This document shows positions 17,780 through 26,944 of a stretch of 64,000 bases of DNA, piece by piece; the stretch's first letter is position 1; every line of letters begins with the position of its first letter. The DNA comes from MA-ANB-1 sp965216445. GTDB taxonomy: Bacteria; Actinomycetota; Acidimicrobiia; Spongiisociales; ZC4RG35. The notes beneath the pieces are model-generated. The model worked only from the letters and a program-made list of their open reading frames with translations. It was not told where the DNA came from and made no database searches. The stretch is taken from assembly GCA_965216445.1 (NCBI GenBank), contig OZ244166.1, positions 124,001 through 188,000 of the forward strand, in the 5' to 3' direction. A program made the translations under genes and the position numbers.

Positions 17780-18267
17780 TTCGTGTTTTCCTTTCTGGTT
17801 CTGATGGCTCTTATGACGGCGAGCGGTATTGTGATGAATGTCGCCAAGGCGAAAGCTTGGGCGGCTGCCGATCCAGACGAGAAGAAGCCAAACGTTGTGA
17901 AGTGGTATCCCAGATGGAGCGTGCCGAAGACCACGTACCCGGACATAACGGCGGCGATGCCAGTAGAACTCTTCTGCATTGCCACTAAGACGGCGGCCAA
18001 TCCGAGGCCTATCTGAGCCGACCCGTAGTCTCTGAGCAGGTGCTCGTTGAAGGCCCCGAGTGTCGAGACCCAGTGGGCGCCCGCCACCGGGAATTCGTCA
18101 AAGAAAGCGTTGGGAAAGAAGAACGCCCAAACCCCAAGTGATGCGGTGACCAGTCCAATCCAGAGCGTGGAGTCTCGGACTCCGGCACTTACGGAGGGTT
18201 CTTTCGTGCGGGGAAGTGTTGCTGTGGTTGGGCTCACTCGGGATCTCCTGAATCGAAACGGTGACAT
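17776..18267 (-). CDS. Four-helix membrane protein of the ECF41 operon
   Basis: 163 residues from the ATG at 18267. That start is preferred because GGGAGG lies about 10 bases upstream; the ATG at 18276 would leave only 1 base. About four membrane helices are seen (WIGLVTASLGVWAFFF, an amphipathic stretch with GLGLAAVLVAM, IAAVMSGYVVFGTLHLGYHF and AFALATFITIPLAVI). The order of helices and the HLGYH motif resemble small DoxX-like or DUF4383-type proteins, but I cannot name the family. It is the first gene of the operon, directly behind the ECF41-type promoter, so it is a likely direct target of the sigma factor. Confidence 0.75.
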   Translation of the reverse strand: MSPFRFRRSRVSPTTATLPRTKEPSVSAGVRDSTLWIGLVTASLGVWAFFFPNAFFDEFPVAGAHWVSTLGAFNEHLLRDYGSAQIGLGLAAVLVAMQKSSTGIAAVMSGYVVFGTLHLGYHFTTFGFFSSGSAAAQAFALATFITIPLAVIRAIRTRKENTK

Positions 18268-18295
18268 GACATCCATGCCTCCCTTACGAATCCTT

Positions 18296-18322
18296 GACGA
18301 GACAGCCCCGCGATTTGTGACA
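18296..18322 (-). promoter_or_regulatory. ECF41-type promoter (TGTCACA-N16-CGTC)
   Basis: On the minus strand TGTCACA occupies 18322-18316 and CGTC 18299-18296, separated by exactly 16 bases, as in the published ECF41 consensus. It lies about 20-29 bases upstream of the first gene of the ECF41 operon. Sequence, spacing, strand and position all fit. Confidence 0.85.
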
Positions 18323-18514
18323 GGTGTCTCCGCGGAGCGAGTCGATCAGCAGCCGTCCCACCGGGTCGAGCGGAGGAGGTCGGTGAACGCTCCTCCAACG
18401 TCACTTCGGTCCTGGGACTCCTTCTCCGGAGGTGCGACGGTGAAGGTGGCCGTCCAATCGTTGGCACGGCCGGATGGTGGTGTTGAACCCGTGTCGGAGC
18501 GTTTGTAGAGGCTG

Positions 18515-21500
18515 CTATCCCGACAGAAGCTGAGAATGTGACTCAACCCGTTTTAGGTAGGACTGTCTTTGCTCCGGATCGCTGATCCGGCTCGCCCTTT
18601 CCATCACGCCCTCCCTCGCACGCTGTCGTAGCTCAGCCACGCCCTCGGGTGAATTCGATTCGAGCACCTCGATGCAGCGGAGCCAACTGGCGGTGGTCTC
18701 AATGGCGCCGGCGAAAAAGTCGGGACCTTCATCTTCGAGCACTCTGGTGACAAGCTCGGACGCCGGCTCTTCATCGCCACGACGTTTCATGGCCACTGCG
18801 CACGCCACATGGCTTTCGTTGGCAAGGTGCCCTTCTCCGAGTTCCTCCCGGATTGCGGCAGCTTGACCTAGAGCTTCGGTGGCCAGGTTGTAGCGCTGGA
18901 GGTCGAGATGGCAGAGGCCGATGCCGTGTAAGTCGTAAGCCTCGCCACGCCGTCGACCTATCTGCCGATCGATCTCCAAGGCTTCTCGGTAAAGGGCTAG
19001 ACCCTCGTCCGGCATTCCGATGGAGCGATAAACCAACCCAAGGTTTCCTTTGCTGATGGCAACGCCCCAAGCGTCGTCCATTTCCTGCCGGATCTTCAAC
19101 GCAGCTGTGTAGTAGTCGCGGGCGAGTTCAAGGTCACCGACGGCCCAGGCGGTACCCCCCATGTTGTCGACGTGGTCGCCTTCGCCCATCCGGTACCCGA
19201 CTTCTTTGCTGCGGTTGGCCCCTTCCCGGTGAATCTCCCTCGCAGCCGAGTAATCCCCTGTGGCAAAGATGACGGTCCCCAGATTGTTGAGCGCTTTGGT
19301 CTCACTAACAACTCGGCCGGCGGCTCCAAAGATGTCTGCGGCGGAACGGTGCAAGCTCGCGGCCCGGTCGAAGTCCCCCGCTTCCCATGCCAACCCACCG
19401 GCGAAGTCGTCGACGGCGGCTACCTGCAACTCGTCACCGGATCGGGCGAACAGCTCTCGAGCTTCGGCAGCAAGCGAGTTGGCATCGTCGATCTTGCCGG
19501 TGTGGCGAGCTAGCGCAGCGAGAAGGAACGTCAGCGAACCTTGCTCCTTTTGAAGATGTTCTCCGGTCGTCGAGGGCAATGTCTTGTCCACGATTTCGTG
19601 GGCCTCGCTATAGCGACCAAGCGTCATTAGGAGTCGGGCCTCAAGCATCGCCGTCTCGACTGAGCGTTCCACGGAGGTGCCTGACGTCTCAGCGAGTGAT
19701 CGTATTACTTCCTCCTGCAACGACCGATTCCCTTCGAGTTCATGGATGTCATGTTTGACCCGCAGGGCCCGGTACCTCCGTTCGTCCTCGTGGTCGACCA
19801 GCTCGATGACCCGGTCGAGATGAGCCAGAGCCTGTTGGTTGTCGTAGCGTTCGGCTGCCTGGTTCCCGGCGTCGAGGTAGTGGTCTGCAGCCTTATCGGT
19901 TTTCCCAGCGCGGTCGTAGTGGTGCGCAATCTCGGCATGTCGCAGATCCCCGGCCGCTGGCAGAGCCTCGACGGTCGCTGCGACTGTGTCGTGAAGTGAC
20001 CTTGTCTCGGAGTGGAGCATCATTCCGTACGCCGCATCTCGAACCAGGAGGTCAACGAAGGTGACGTGGTTGTCGTCGGTTCGGCTCCAGATCCGCAAGT
20101 CGATGGCCGTTTCCACATTCTCCTCAAACTGCGAATCTTGGCCTGCCATCTTCTGAAGCAGATCAAGGTCGATGTCTCGGCCGATCACGGAGCCGATCTG
20201 AATCAGGTGACCTACGGCTCGGGGGAGTTCGTCGAGTCGGGCGACCAGCAAGCGCCGCAAGTCGAGGGGCACATTGGAGAGATCACGAGAGTCGGCGAGA
20301 TCGGCACTCCGTCCAGTCGACTGGTCAGCCAGGAGGTGCTCGACAAGCTGTTTCGCAAAGAAAGGGTTCCCTCTGGACCGATCAGCAATCGCCTTGACCA
20401 AGTTCGTATCGGGAGCATCACCAACGATATGTGCGGTCAACTCGGCGATTTCGGTCTCGGTCAACGGGCCAAGATCGAGCTGATGATCTGGTTGCATCCC
20501 CGGTATTTGCGATCGGGTCTCCACAATGATGGCGACTCTCTTGCCGACCTGGTCGGTGGCCACCCGGTTTAGAACCTCAGCGGTCCCGCTGTCGATCCAT
20601 TGCCCGTCGCCAATGTGGAGGATGACGGGGTTGGATACCTCTACGGCCCCCACGAGCGTTACCACGGCCGCAACGAGATTCTCGAACCTCGTTTTCGGAT
20701 CGAGTTGGGCGGCCTTCTCGACATCCGGCATCAGTTGAAGCAGGTCACCAAGGGGGCCTCGCGTTTGTGAGATGGCCTCGCTCTTTTCTGGGGCTGATGC
20801 GGCAAGCTGCTCGACGTATTCGTCGAGACGGCGACCGCTTTGCTCGTCACCCGGTCTTCCGAAGTAGCCGACGAGCGCATCGCGAAGGGTTGCCAGAGGT
20901 CTTGTTCTAATCTCGTCGGCCTGTGCCCTGATCCATTCCGGTTCAGGACTTCGATTCGACAGTCGGTCGGCAAGGGCGACGATGAGCCTGGTCTTCCCGA
21001 TACCCGCCTCACCCCTTATGGCGATGATCCCGGTATCGCGGCCGGACCACAATGGAGCGAGAAGGTCTTCGAGATGGTCGAGCTCCCGATCGCGCCCGAC
21101 CAAGTCCCCGGTGGCTCGATCGGCTATCCGGACCGGCGGGATGTTCGTGACCCGGTATGTCGCCACTGGCTCGCCGAATCCCTTGAATCCCAACTCGCCC
21201 AATTGGGTCCACGCCCACGGGTTGTCGAGCCGTGTTGTTACGTCCTGGTCCACCCAGATCTCACCCCATTCAGCAGCATCACAGATCCGGGCCGCGAGGT
21301 TCACTCCTGGGCCGATGGCGGTGTATTGCTCGTGGTGGGCGCTGCCGATGAACCCTGTGTAGGCAGTGCTCCATGTGATACCGGCCCTGACGCTCTTACT
21401 TCCCAACTCAGTCCGAAGGTCGTCGACGAAACGCAACGCATAGCCCACGTCGTGCTCTCGGCTCTTTGGCGCACCCCACAGCGCTAGTGTTCGGAATCCG

Positions 21501-22351
21501 TTTTTGGTCCCGTCTGCCCTGCCGACCTGGTTGAGATAGCCACGGTGACGACCAAGCACGGTGAGCAGCCGCTCGGTTGCTGAGTCGGAGGCTGACGTCG
21601 GATCAAGCTCGACAAACACCGCAACAACGTCGCGGAATTCTCCCTTCAGATCGGATCCGACGACTTCGGGTGGGAAGAAACGAACCGAATCCTCGACATC
21701 GTCAGCCAAAGTGGCAATGTCGCTTGATGCAGACGAGGGGTGGCCCGTCGACCTGATCGAGACGTAACCGGAGGTTAGAGAGTGAGTGGCTACGTCAGAT
21801 GATAGGTACGAAGCCGCCACCGGTCCGATAGCGACGACGCCTCCGGGAGTAAGGCCTTCACCGGCTTTTGCCTCTTCGACAGCCGCTCCGGTACAGGCAA
21901 AAGCTGCGTTCTGAGGATTGTCGGACTCAAATGACCAAACGAGCCACTCGTATTCCCCAGCGCCAACCACGGAGCGAACGCTGAGCGAGGCAGTCCCGTC
22001 GGGCGTCTCGAACTCCAACAATCGCGCCAGATCCTCGAGCACAAGTTGGGCCGCATTTGTGGCCCGAGCCACCGCAGCGCTGGGATCACCAGGGAAAACC
22101 GCCAATAGCCCGTCGCCTGCCATCTCGGCTACCAGGCCACCGTTCTCGACGACCCGGTTGACCATTGGAGAGAAGAGGCCCGACAGGATGTTGGCGAGAG
22201 CTTCGGCGCCTTCGGTTCCGTAGGGCTGGAGGCGTGTCGAGAGTGCAGTCGAACCCTCCGCGTCGATAACGAGGGCTGCTCCGGCTGCCGTCTCGCCTGG
22301 CATCCCCATCCGCGCAAGCCCTTTCACCGGTGGAGGGACGAGCCTGTGCAT
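18515..22351 (-). CDS. Class III cyclase-like / AAA-type ATPase / TPR regulator
   Basis: 1278 residues. The N-terminal part has two cyclase-like domains (about 20-200 and 240-395), each degenerate at the metal-binding Asp positions; the second has YTAIGPGVNLAARICDAA. An AAA_16-type ATPase follows (GRDRELDHLEDLL, Walker A GEAGIGKTR with K453), then a helical region and a long series of TPR repeats (about 800-1260, for example NLGLVYRSIGMPDEGLALYREALEI). This layout is common in large actinobacterial signalling ATPases of unknown ligand. It has no HTH, so it is not a classical AfsR/LuxR activator. Nucleotide cyclisation is doubtful. Confidence 0.85.
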   Translation of the reverse strand: MHRLVPPPVKGLARMGMPGETAAGAALVIDAEGSTALSTRLQPYGTEGAEALANILSGLFSPMVNRVVENGGLVAEMAGDGLLAVFPGDPSAAVARATNAAQLVLEDLARLLEFETPDGTASLSVRSVVGAGEYEWLVWSFESDNPQNAAFACTGAAVEEAKAGEGLTPGGVVAIGPVAASYLSSDVATHSLTSGYVSIRSTGHPSSASSDIATLADDVEDSVRFFPPEVVGSDLKGEFRDVVAVFVELDPTSASDSATERLLTVLGRHRGYLNQVGRADGTKNGFRTLALWGAPKSREHDVGYALRFVDDLRTELGSKSVRAGITWSTAYTGFIGSAHHEQYTAIGPGVNLAARICDAAEWGEIWVDQDVTTRLDNPWAWTQLGELGFKGFGEPVATYRVTNIPPVRIADRATGDLVGRDRELDHLEDLLAPLWSGRDTGIIAIRGEAGIGKTRLIVALADRLSNRSPEPEWIRAQADEIRTRPLATLRDALVGYFGRPGDEQSGRRLDEYVEQLAASAPEKSEAISQTRGPLGDLLQLMPDVEKAAQLDPKTRFENLVAAVVTLVGAVEVSNPVILHIGDGQWIDSGTAEVLNRVATDQVGKRVAIIVETRSQIPGMQPDHQLDLGPLTETEIAELTAHIVGDAPDTNLVKAIADRSRGNPFFAKQLVEHLLADQSTGRSADLADSRDLSNVPLDLRRLLVARLDELPRAVGHLIQIGSVIGRDIDLDLLQKMAGQDSQFEENVETAIDLRIWSRTDDNHVTFVDLLVRDAAYGMMLHSETRSLHDTVAATVEALPAAGDLRHAEIAHHYDRAGKTDKAADHYLDAGNQAAERYDNQQALAHLDRVIELVDHEDERRYRALRVKHDIHELEGNRSLQEEVIRSLAETSGTSVERSVETAMLEARLLMTLGRYSEAHEIVDKTLPSTTGEHLQKEQGSLTFLLAALARHTGKIDDANSLAAEARELFARSGDELQVAAVDDFAGGLAWEAGDFDRAASLHRSAADIFGAAGRVVSETKALNNLGTVIFATGDYSAAREIHREGANRSKEVGYRMGEGDHVDNMGGTAWAVGDLELARDYYTAALKIRQEMDDAWGVAISKGNLGLVYRSIGMPDEGLALYREALEIDRQIGRRRGEAYDLHGIGLCHLDLQRYNLATEALGQAAAIREELGEGHLANESHVACAVAMKRRGDEEPASELVTRVLEDEGPDFFAGAIETTASWLRCIEVLESNSPEGVAELRQRAREGVMERASRISDPEQRQSYLKRVESHSQLLSG

Positions 22352-22531
22352 CGGAAAAGGCTATTCGTTGTGTGGCGAAGATGTCGACTGACACGGTTCC
22401 TCGCAACCCTGTCAACCTGGGCAAATGTCACCGGGCGAAAAGGTACTTTGCCCTGGTTAAAAACTGTCATTAGCCAGGTGATTCCCAGCATCCTGCTCCG
22501 TACCTTCAATACCAGCCAACAAAGGAAGGTT

Positions 22532-23836
22532 GTGGCAGTTCGAAGGTGGCCAGTTGTAGTCGGCGCGCTCCTGATTCAGCTGTGTCTCGGGGCGATCTAT
22601 GCCTGGTCGGTGTTCACCCCGGCGTTGCGTGATGCAGGGTGGAACCGGGTTCAGACCCAAGTTGTGTTTTCTGTTGGTCTCGCTTCCTTCGCGCTGTGGA
22701 TGGTCCTGGCCGGCAAGAAGCTTGCTGACTGGGGACCGAGACGGCTGGCATGGATGGGTGGTGTGACGCTGGGCGCCGGGTACATACTTGCCGGCCTCAA
22801 CCAGGGCACGAACTTCTGGACTGTTCTGATCGGGGTGGGTCTGATCGGTGGTGCCGGTATCGGCCTTGGCTACGTCGTACCCATTGCTGTCGGGATGAGA
22901 TGGTTCCCCGACCGCAAGGGGATGATCACGGGTGTTGCTGTCGCCGGGTTCGGCTTTGGAGCGCTGGCGTGGATCAAGATCGCCGGCGAATGGGTAGATC
23001 TAATCGATCGATTCGGCCTCACTGGCACATTCGCCATATATGGGGTCGTCTTTGCATCGCTTGTTCTTCTCGGTAGCTCGACCATGTCGTTCCCACCGGA
23101 AGACTGGGCGCCGGACGGTTTCACACCTCCTGAAGGAGCGGATTCGGGTGAAGTTGACTTCACCGCGCGTGAGATGTTGCGGACACCCCAATTCCATCTG
23201 ATATCACTGACCTTCGCCGTATCCGCCGGCGCCGGGTTGATGGCGATAGGTCTGATGAAGCTTTGGCCGGTCGAGGCTCTGATTGATGGTGGCTTCAATT
23301 CGGTTGAGGCCAGCGCCATCGCCGGAACAGCGATGGCGGTGTTCTTCAGCCTGGCCAACGGGATCGGACGGCTTGCCTGGGGCGCGCTGAGCGACCGACT
23401 GGGTCGGAAGCTGTCCATCATCGTCATGGCCGCCACGCAAGGTCTGCTGATGTTCGCCTTTATCCCCATGGCCGGTTCGGAGTATCCGCTGTATCTGGCT
23501 TCCGCGCTGATTGGCTTCAACTTTGGTGGCAACTTTGCTCTTTTCCCGGCAATCACCGCTGATCGATTCGGAAACCGGGCGGTGGGAGCCAACTATCCCT
23601 GGGTCTTCCTCGCTTACGGATTCGGAGGGATCTTCTTCCCGATTCTGGGAGGATGGTTGGGCGACTTCGGAAACTTCCCACTGGCCTTCTCCATCTGTGG
23701 GGTTGCCTGTCTGGTTGGGGCAATAGCTACCTTCCTTGTGTTTCCTCCCCATCACGATGAAGCGATGCATCGTTTCACCTTTCATCGATTCCTCAGCAAC
23801 GCCCACCTCTTCGAGGAGGAAAAGTTGGAGGTGTAA
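22532..23836 (+). CDS. MFS transporter of the OFA (oxalate/formate antiporter) type
   Basis: About 434 residues from the GTG at 22532, which follows AAAGGAAGG; the frame is open further upstream but that part is not hydrophobic. Twelve helices can be traced, beginning VVVGALLIQLCLGAIYAWSVF, the start typical of OFA carriers. MFS loops are present: the segment KKLADWGPRRLAW and the second-half ALSDRLGRK. OFA members exchange small carboxylates such as oxalate, formate or lactate. There is no neighbouring oxalate gene, so the substrate is undefined. Confidence 0.85.
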   Translation: MAVRRWPVVVGALLIQLCLGAIYAWSVFTPALRDAGWNRVQTQVVFSVGLASFALWMVLAGKKLADWGPRRLAWMGGVTLGAGYILAGLNQGTNFWTVLIGVGLIGGAGIGLGYVVPIAVGMRWFPDRKGMITGVAVAGFGFGALAWIKIAGEWVDLIDRFGLTGTFAIYGVVFASLVLLGSSTMSFPPEDWAPDGFTPPEGADSGEVDFTAREMLRTPQFHLISLTFAVSAGAGLMAIGLMKLWPVEALIDGGFNSVEASAIAGTAMAVFFSLANGIGRLAWGALSDRLGRKLSIIVMAATQGLLMFAFIPMAGSEYPLYLASALIGFNFGGNFALFPAITADRFGNRAVGANYPWVFLAYGFGGIFFPILGGWLGDFGNFPLAFSICGVACLVGAIATFLVFPPHHDEAMHRFTFHRFLSNAHLFEEEKLEV

Positions 23837-24286
23837 ACGCAGGCGGTCGTCTTCAGCGCGGGATTGACCAGGATTTTGGCTATGGCTCCTGTCAGACTCT
23901 GTTGTTTTCGTATGCCCATATGGCCAGTTCGACTCGATTGCGGGCGCCCGGGATCGCAGGAGCGATCGGCGGTGGGGCGCTCCCGATCGCTGCTGCGGAA
24001 CCGGTGGCAGCCTTGCGGTACTTACGGCCGATCATGAAAGGCTGACCGCACTCAGACGGCCGCTCCTGAGGTCGGCATCTGTTTCTTCACGAGGCTGCGC
24101 TGCGATGGTGGTCGCATCGCACCTCCAGGCTCCGCTTCTTCAACGCGAAACTGAGCGAAAGGTCGCGAAAATCAAACGAGTGATGTGGGCGCTCCGTGAG
24201 ATTCCGACGCCCACAGTGGTCTATGGTAGGTCTGGATGGATCTCCGCGGGGCGAGCGGCGACAAATCAAAACGTCTAGGAGGAACC
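23837..24286. other. Intergenic stretch holding a gene remnant and little else
   Basis: About 450 bases without a complete gene. Apart from the remnant at 23945-24046 and the ribosome-binding site AGGAGG (24277-24282) of the next gene, I see no RNA gene, palindrome or repeat. Confidence 0.6.
23945..24046 (+). pseudogene. Remnant: last 33 codons of a phytoene-desaturase-like gene
   Basis: Reads APGIAGAIGGGALPIAAA then EPVAALRYLRPIMKG and a stop. This matches the C-terminus of the oxidoreductase at 31948-33534 at 86 of 102 bases and in all but a few residues. Twelve of the 16 base differences are at third codon positions, so the remnant comes from a homologue that evolved as a functional gene, not from a recent copy. 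The similarity stops abruptly at the 5' side and at the stop codon. Confidence 0.85.
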
Positions 24287-26029
24287 GTGCAAGAAACTGT
24301 AAGAGGAAGATTCCCCACGCATCTCACATTGGTGCTGGCACTTGTAGTGTCGATGCTTCCATTCATGTTCGCACCGCCGGCAGGCGCCGCTGGTGCGTTC
24401 GACCACGAGTTGGCAAGAGGCGGCGACCGTCCCGGCCAGGGCTACACGTTGGTTGTGTTGCACAACAACGACGGGGAGTCAGACCTACTACCCGACGACG
24501 ACGGCGCTGGGTCGATATCTCGATTCGGGGCGTTGCTGAAAGAACAACGCAGCACGCTGAACCGGGGTCGTGACCAGGGTGTCATTGCGATCACGGCTGG
24601 TGACAACTTCCTGGCAAGTCCAGAGTTCTCAGCCAGCCTCGACAAGGGAGTCCCGTTCTACGATTCCATTGCCTTGGACAACATTGGATACGACGCCTAC
24701 GTCATTGGCAACCATGAGTTCGACTTCGGCCCGGATGTGCTGGCTGACTTCATCTCAGGGTTCTCCGACTGTTCGGCGAGTCCGTTCCTTACGGCCAACC
24801 TTGTCTTTGATGCTGAACCGGCCCTTGACGCCCTAGTCGACGCCGGATGTATAACGAGCAGCATCACCGAGGTGCGTGACGGTCGCCAGATAGGGATCAT
24901 CGGTCTGACCACACCCGACCTGCGCGAGGTTTCGTCGCCGGGAGCGGTCGAGATTCTGGACAATCTCGCTGAGATCGCCAACGCCGAAGCAGCACGTCTC
25001 ACGGACGAAGGCGTGGAGATCATCATTGTTGGTAGCCACCTTCAGGACATTGACAACGAGGTTGCGCTGGCAGCGGACCTGACCAATGTCGACGCCATCA
25101 TCGGTGGCGGGGGTGGTGAGGAGCTCACCGAAGCTCAGACCGCAACCACAGCAGACGGACAGCTGATACCGATCGTCACGGTTCCAGGTGACTACTTCGA
25201 TCTTGGAAAGCTCACCCTCGAATTCGACGACGCCGGCGGATTGCTGGACTTCTCCTGGGAGCTGCTCGATGTCACGGGCGATCTTCAACAGAGCTCGTTC
25301 CTGTACAGGCAGGTTGAAGTCCCAGTAGCCGCATTCCTCGAGGAATTGGGCGAGACAGTGATCGCAGTGAGCGAAGTCCCACTCAATGGTGTCCGCGAAG
25401 AGGTGCGGACGAGAGAGACGAACGTCGGGAACCTGATGTCGGACGCTTCGGTCCTTACCGCTCAGGCTCGCGCGGCTGAATTCGGGGTCACGTTGGATGG
25501 CCCGATTGTCGGCCTGCAGAACGGTGGCGGAATCCGCAACGACTCGGTGATACCGGCTGGCGATGTCACGCTGTTGGACACGTTTGACATTGCGCCGTTC
25601 TCCAACTTCGTGTCGGTGCTCGTCGACGTTGAGCCGGCCGATCTGGTCGCCGCTGTCGAGCATGGTCTGTCGGGTCTCCCCGATGCAGCAGGTTCGTTTG
25701 CCCAGTGGTCCGGTCTGGTAGTCACATACGATGAGAGTGCCGACGCCGGCTCTCGCATCGTTGACTTGACCGTCAACGGCGTGCTGTATGTGGACGACGG
25801 AGTCCTGCAAGGTGGGCTTGAACCCGTGGACATCGCCACCATCGACTTCCTGGCCGCAGGAAATGACGGCTACGACATGTTCGAGGTGTACACGTTCACC
25901 AGTTTGGGAACTTCGTACCAGCAGTCGCTGGCCGACCACCTTGCTGTAGCCGACTTGAGCGCAGGCTCGGTCGAGTATCAGCCACGTGACGACGTCGCCA
26001 ACAGGACTCGGGTCATCCCCGCTTCCTGA
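24287..26029 (+). CDS. Secreted 5'-nucleotidase / metallophosphoesterase (UshA-like)
   Basis: 580 residues from the GTG at 24287, which has AGGAGG upstream. There is a signal peptide to about residue 35 (ending AGAAG). The N-terminal metallophosphatase domain has VVLHNNDGES, AGDNFLASP, GNHEFDFGPD and VGSHLQD; usual homologues begin with a DxH metal motif, here replaced by NND. The C-terminal 5'-nucleotidase domain has ETNVGNLMSDA, GLQNGGGIRNDS, DTFDIAPFSN and FLAAGNDGYDMF. The enzyme removes phosphate from extracellular nucleotides. It is followed by a strong terminator, so it is a single-gene unit. Confidence 0.9.
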   Translation: MQETVRGRFPTHLTLVLALVVSMLPFMFAPPAGAAGAFDHELARGGDRPGQGYTLVVLHNNDGESDLLPDDDGAGSISRFGALLKEQRSTLNRGRDQGVIAITAGDNFLASPEFSASLDKGVPFYDSIALDNIGYDAYVIGNHEFDFGPDVLADFISGFSDCSASPFLTANLVFDAEPALDALVDAGCITSSITEVRDGRQIGIIGLTTPDLREVSSPGAVEILDNLAEIANAEAARLTDEGVEIIIVGSHLQDIDNEVALAADLTNVDAIIGGGGGEELTEAQTATTADGQLIPIVTVPGDYFDLGKLTLEFDDAGGLLDFSWELLDVTGDLQQSSFLYRQVEVPVAAFLEELGETVIAVSEVPLNGVREEVRTRETNVGNLMSDASVLTAQARAAEFGVTLDGPIVGLQNGGGIRNDSVIPAGDVTLLDTFDIAPFSNFVSVLVDVEPADLVAAVEHGLSGLPDAAGSFAQWSGLVVTYDESADAGSRIVDLTVNGVLYVDDGVLQGGLEPVDIATIDFLAAGNDGYDMFEVYTFTSLGTSYQQSLADHLAVADLSAGSVEYQPRDDVANRTRVIPAS

Positions 26030-26045
26030 CGGAGTAGCCATTTGA

Positions 26046-26077
26046 AACTCGGCCGCCCCTTTGAGGGCGGCTGAGTT
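26046..26077 (+). terminator. Intrinsic-type terminator after the 5'-nucleotidase gene
   Basis: A 13-bp stem with one G-T pair (AACTCGGCCGCCC / GGGCGGCTGAGTT) and a 6-base loop begins 17 bases after the stop codon. GTTTCC follows, so the T-run is weak. Confidence 0.75.
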
Positions 26078-26350
26078 GTTTCCGGGGTCGTTTGTCAATT
26101 GCCGCAGAATCGCGAGGTTCCTGGGTGCACAGCATATGCCGGTGGAATACGGGCCCATGCGTGACTTGCTGATATCCCTTTCGGATAAGCCGTGAACGGG
26201 GCGCTTGCGATCGTCGAGTTGGCGACATGGATGGGGTGTGGGATCATCGCTGGCCACGCGCTTAGCGGGTCGATCTGAAGTCGGAACAGCCTTACAGCGC
26301 TGATACTGCCAGGTTGGCAGTCCGGACACCGAAGTACTCTCTACGGATTC
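26078..26350. other. Intergenic stretch, nothing recognised
   Basis: With the terminator, this makes about 320 bases between the 5'-nucleotidase and the next gene. No convincing gene, repeat or RNA was seen; it presumably holds the promoter of the following membrane protein. Confidence 0.5.
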
Positions 26351-26854
26351 ATGGCGGGCCTCATCAGCGCTGCTCTGTCAACGGCCCTGATCTTGGCTCT
26401 GCTGGCCACCCCATTGCGTCTATTGCCTATGAGCTCGCGTATCCTTCTCTCGCTTGGTTGCATCGCCTTATTGGCGGCCGCTCAAGCAGGGATTCTCCCG
26501 ATCAAACTCCCAGATCCAGGCCGGATCGTGAGTCAGTCAGTCTTGTCGAAACCCCCGTTCCAGGCTGGCTTCACGTTCGGGGCACGAATGGGAACTGGTT
26601 ATACAACAATGGCGCCTAGCCCGGTACCCTTCATGATGGCGACTATCTATGTTTTGCTGGGCGCGGGACTCCTCGCCGCCATTGCCCTTACGACCGGATT
26701 CGCGGCCGCGAGAGCATCGCTTGCAGTGTCGAGCGTGGTCTCTGACCGCCAAGAGGATGACATCCTCAAGAGCTGGCCGACCGCTCGAGGCCTCTTATTT
26801 CGAACAGCGACTGTGGCAATCCTAATCGCCACTCTCGTAGCGGCCGTGAGCTAG
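26351..26854 (+). CDS. Hypothetical membrane protein
   Basis: 167 residues with hydrophobic segments at about 3-24, 30-47, 95-122 and 148-166, giving three or four membrane helices, and a non-membrane loop of about 45 residues containing GFTFGARMGTGYTT. No family is recognised. The start (ATG) is chosen by the position of the first helix. It lies between the 5'-nucleotidase and the ECF sigma gene, same strand, but with about 90 bases to the sigma gene it may not be co-transcribed. Confidence 0.55.
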   Translation: MAGLISAALSTALILALLATPLRLLPMSSRILLSLGCIALLAAAQAGILPIKLPDPGRIVSQSVLSKPPFQAGFTFGARMGTGYTTMAPSPVPFMMATIYVLLGAGLLAAIALTTGFAAARASLAVSSVVSDRQEDDILKSWPTARGLLFRTATVAILIATLVAAVS

Positions 26855-26944
26855 CGGACTCACTGACAACTTTGCTCTTACTGAGGTGGGACGAGTCGCC
26901 GTTGTTGTCACCAGAAACTATGGCTTCATTCGACTTACATGTAG

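Noticed and set aside
22870..23592. Minus-strand open frame of 240 codons
   Set aside because: Lies wholly antisense to the MFS carrier and has no protein-like features.
24833..26329. Minus-strand open frame of 498 codons opposite the 5'-nucleotidase
   Set aside because: No recognisable domain; the plus strand encodes a complete enzyme with signal peptide and motifs. It is a shadow of that gene's codon bias.
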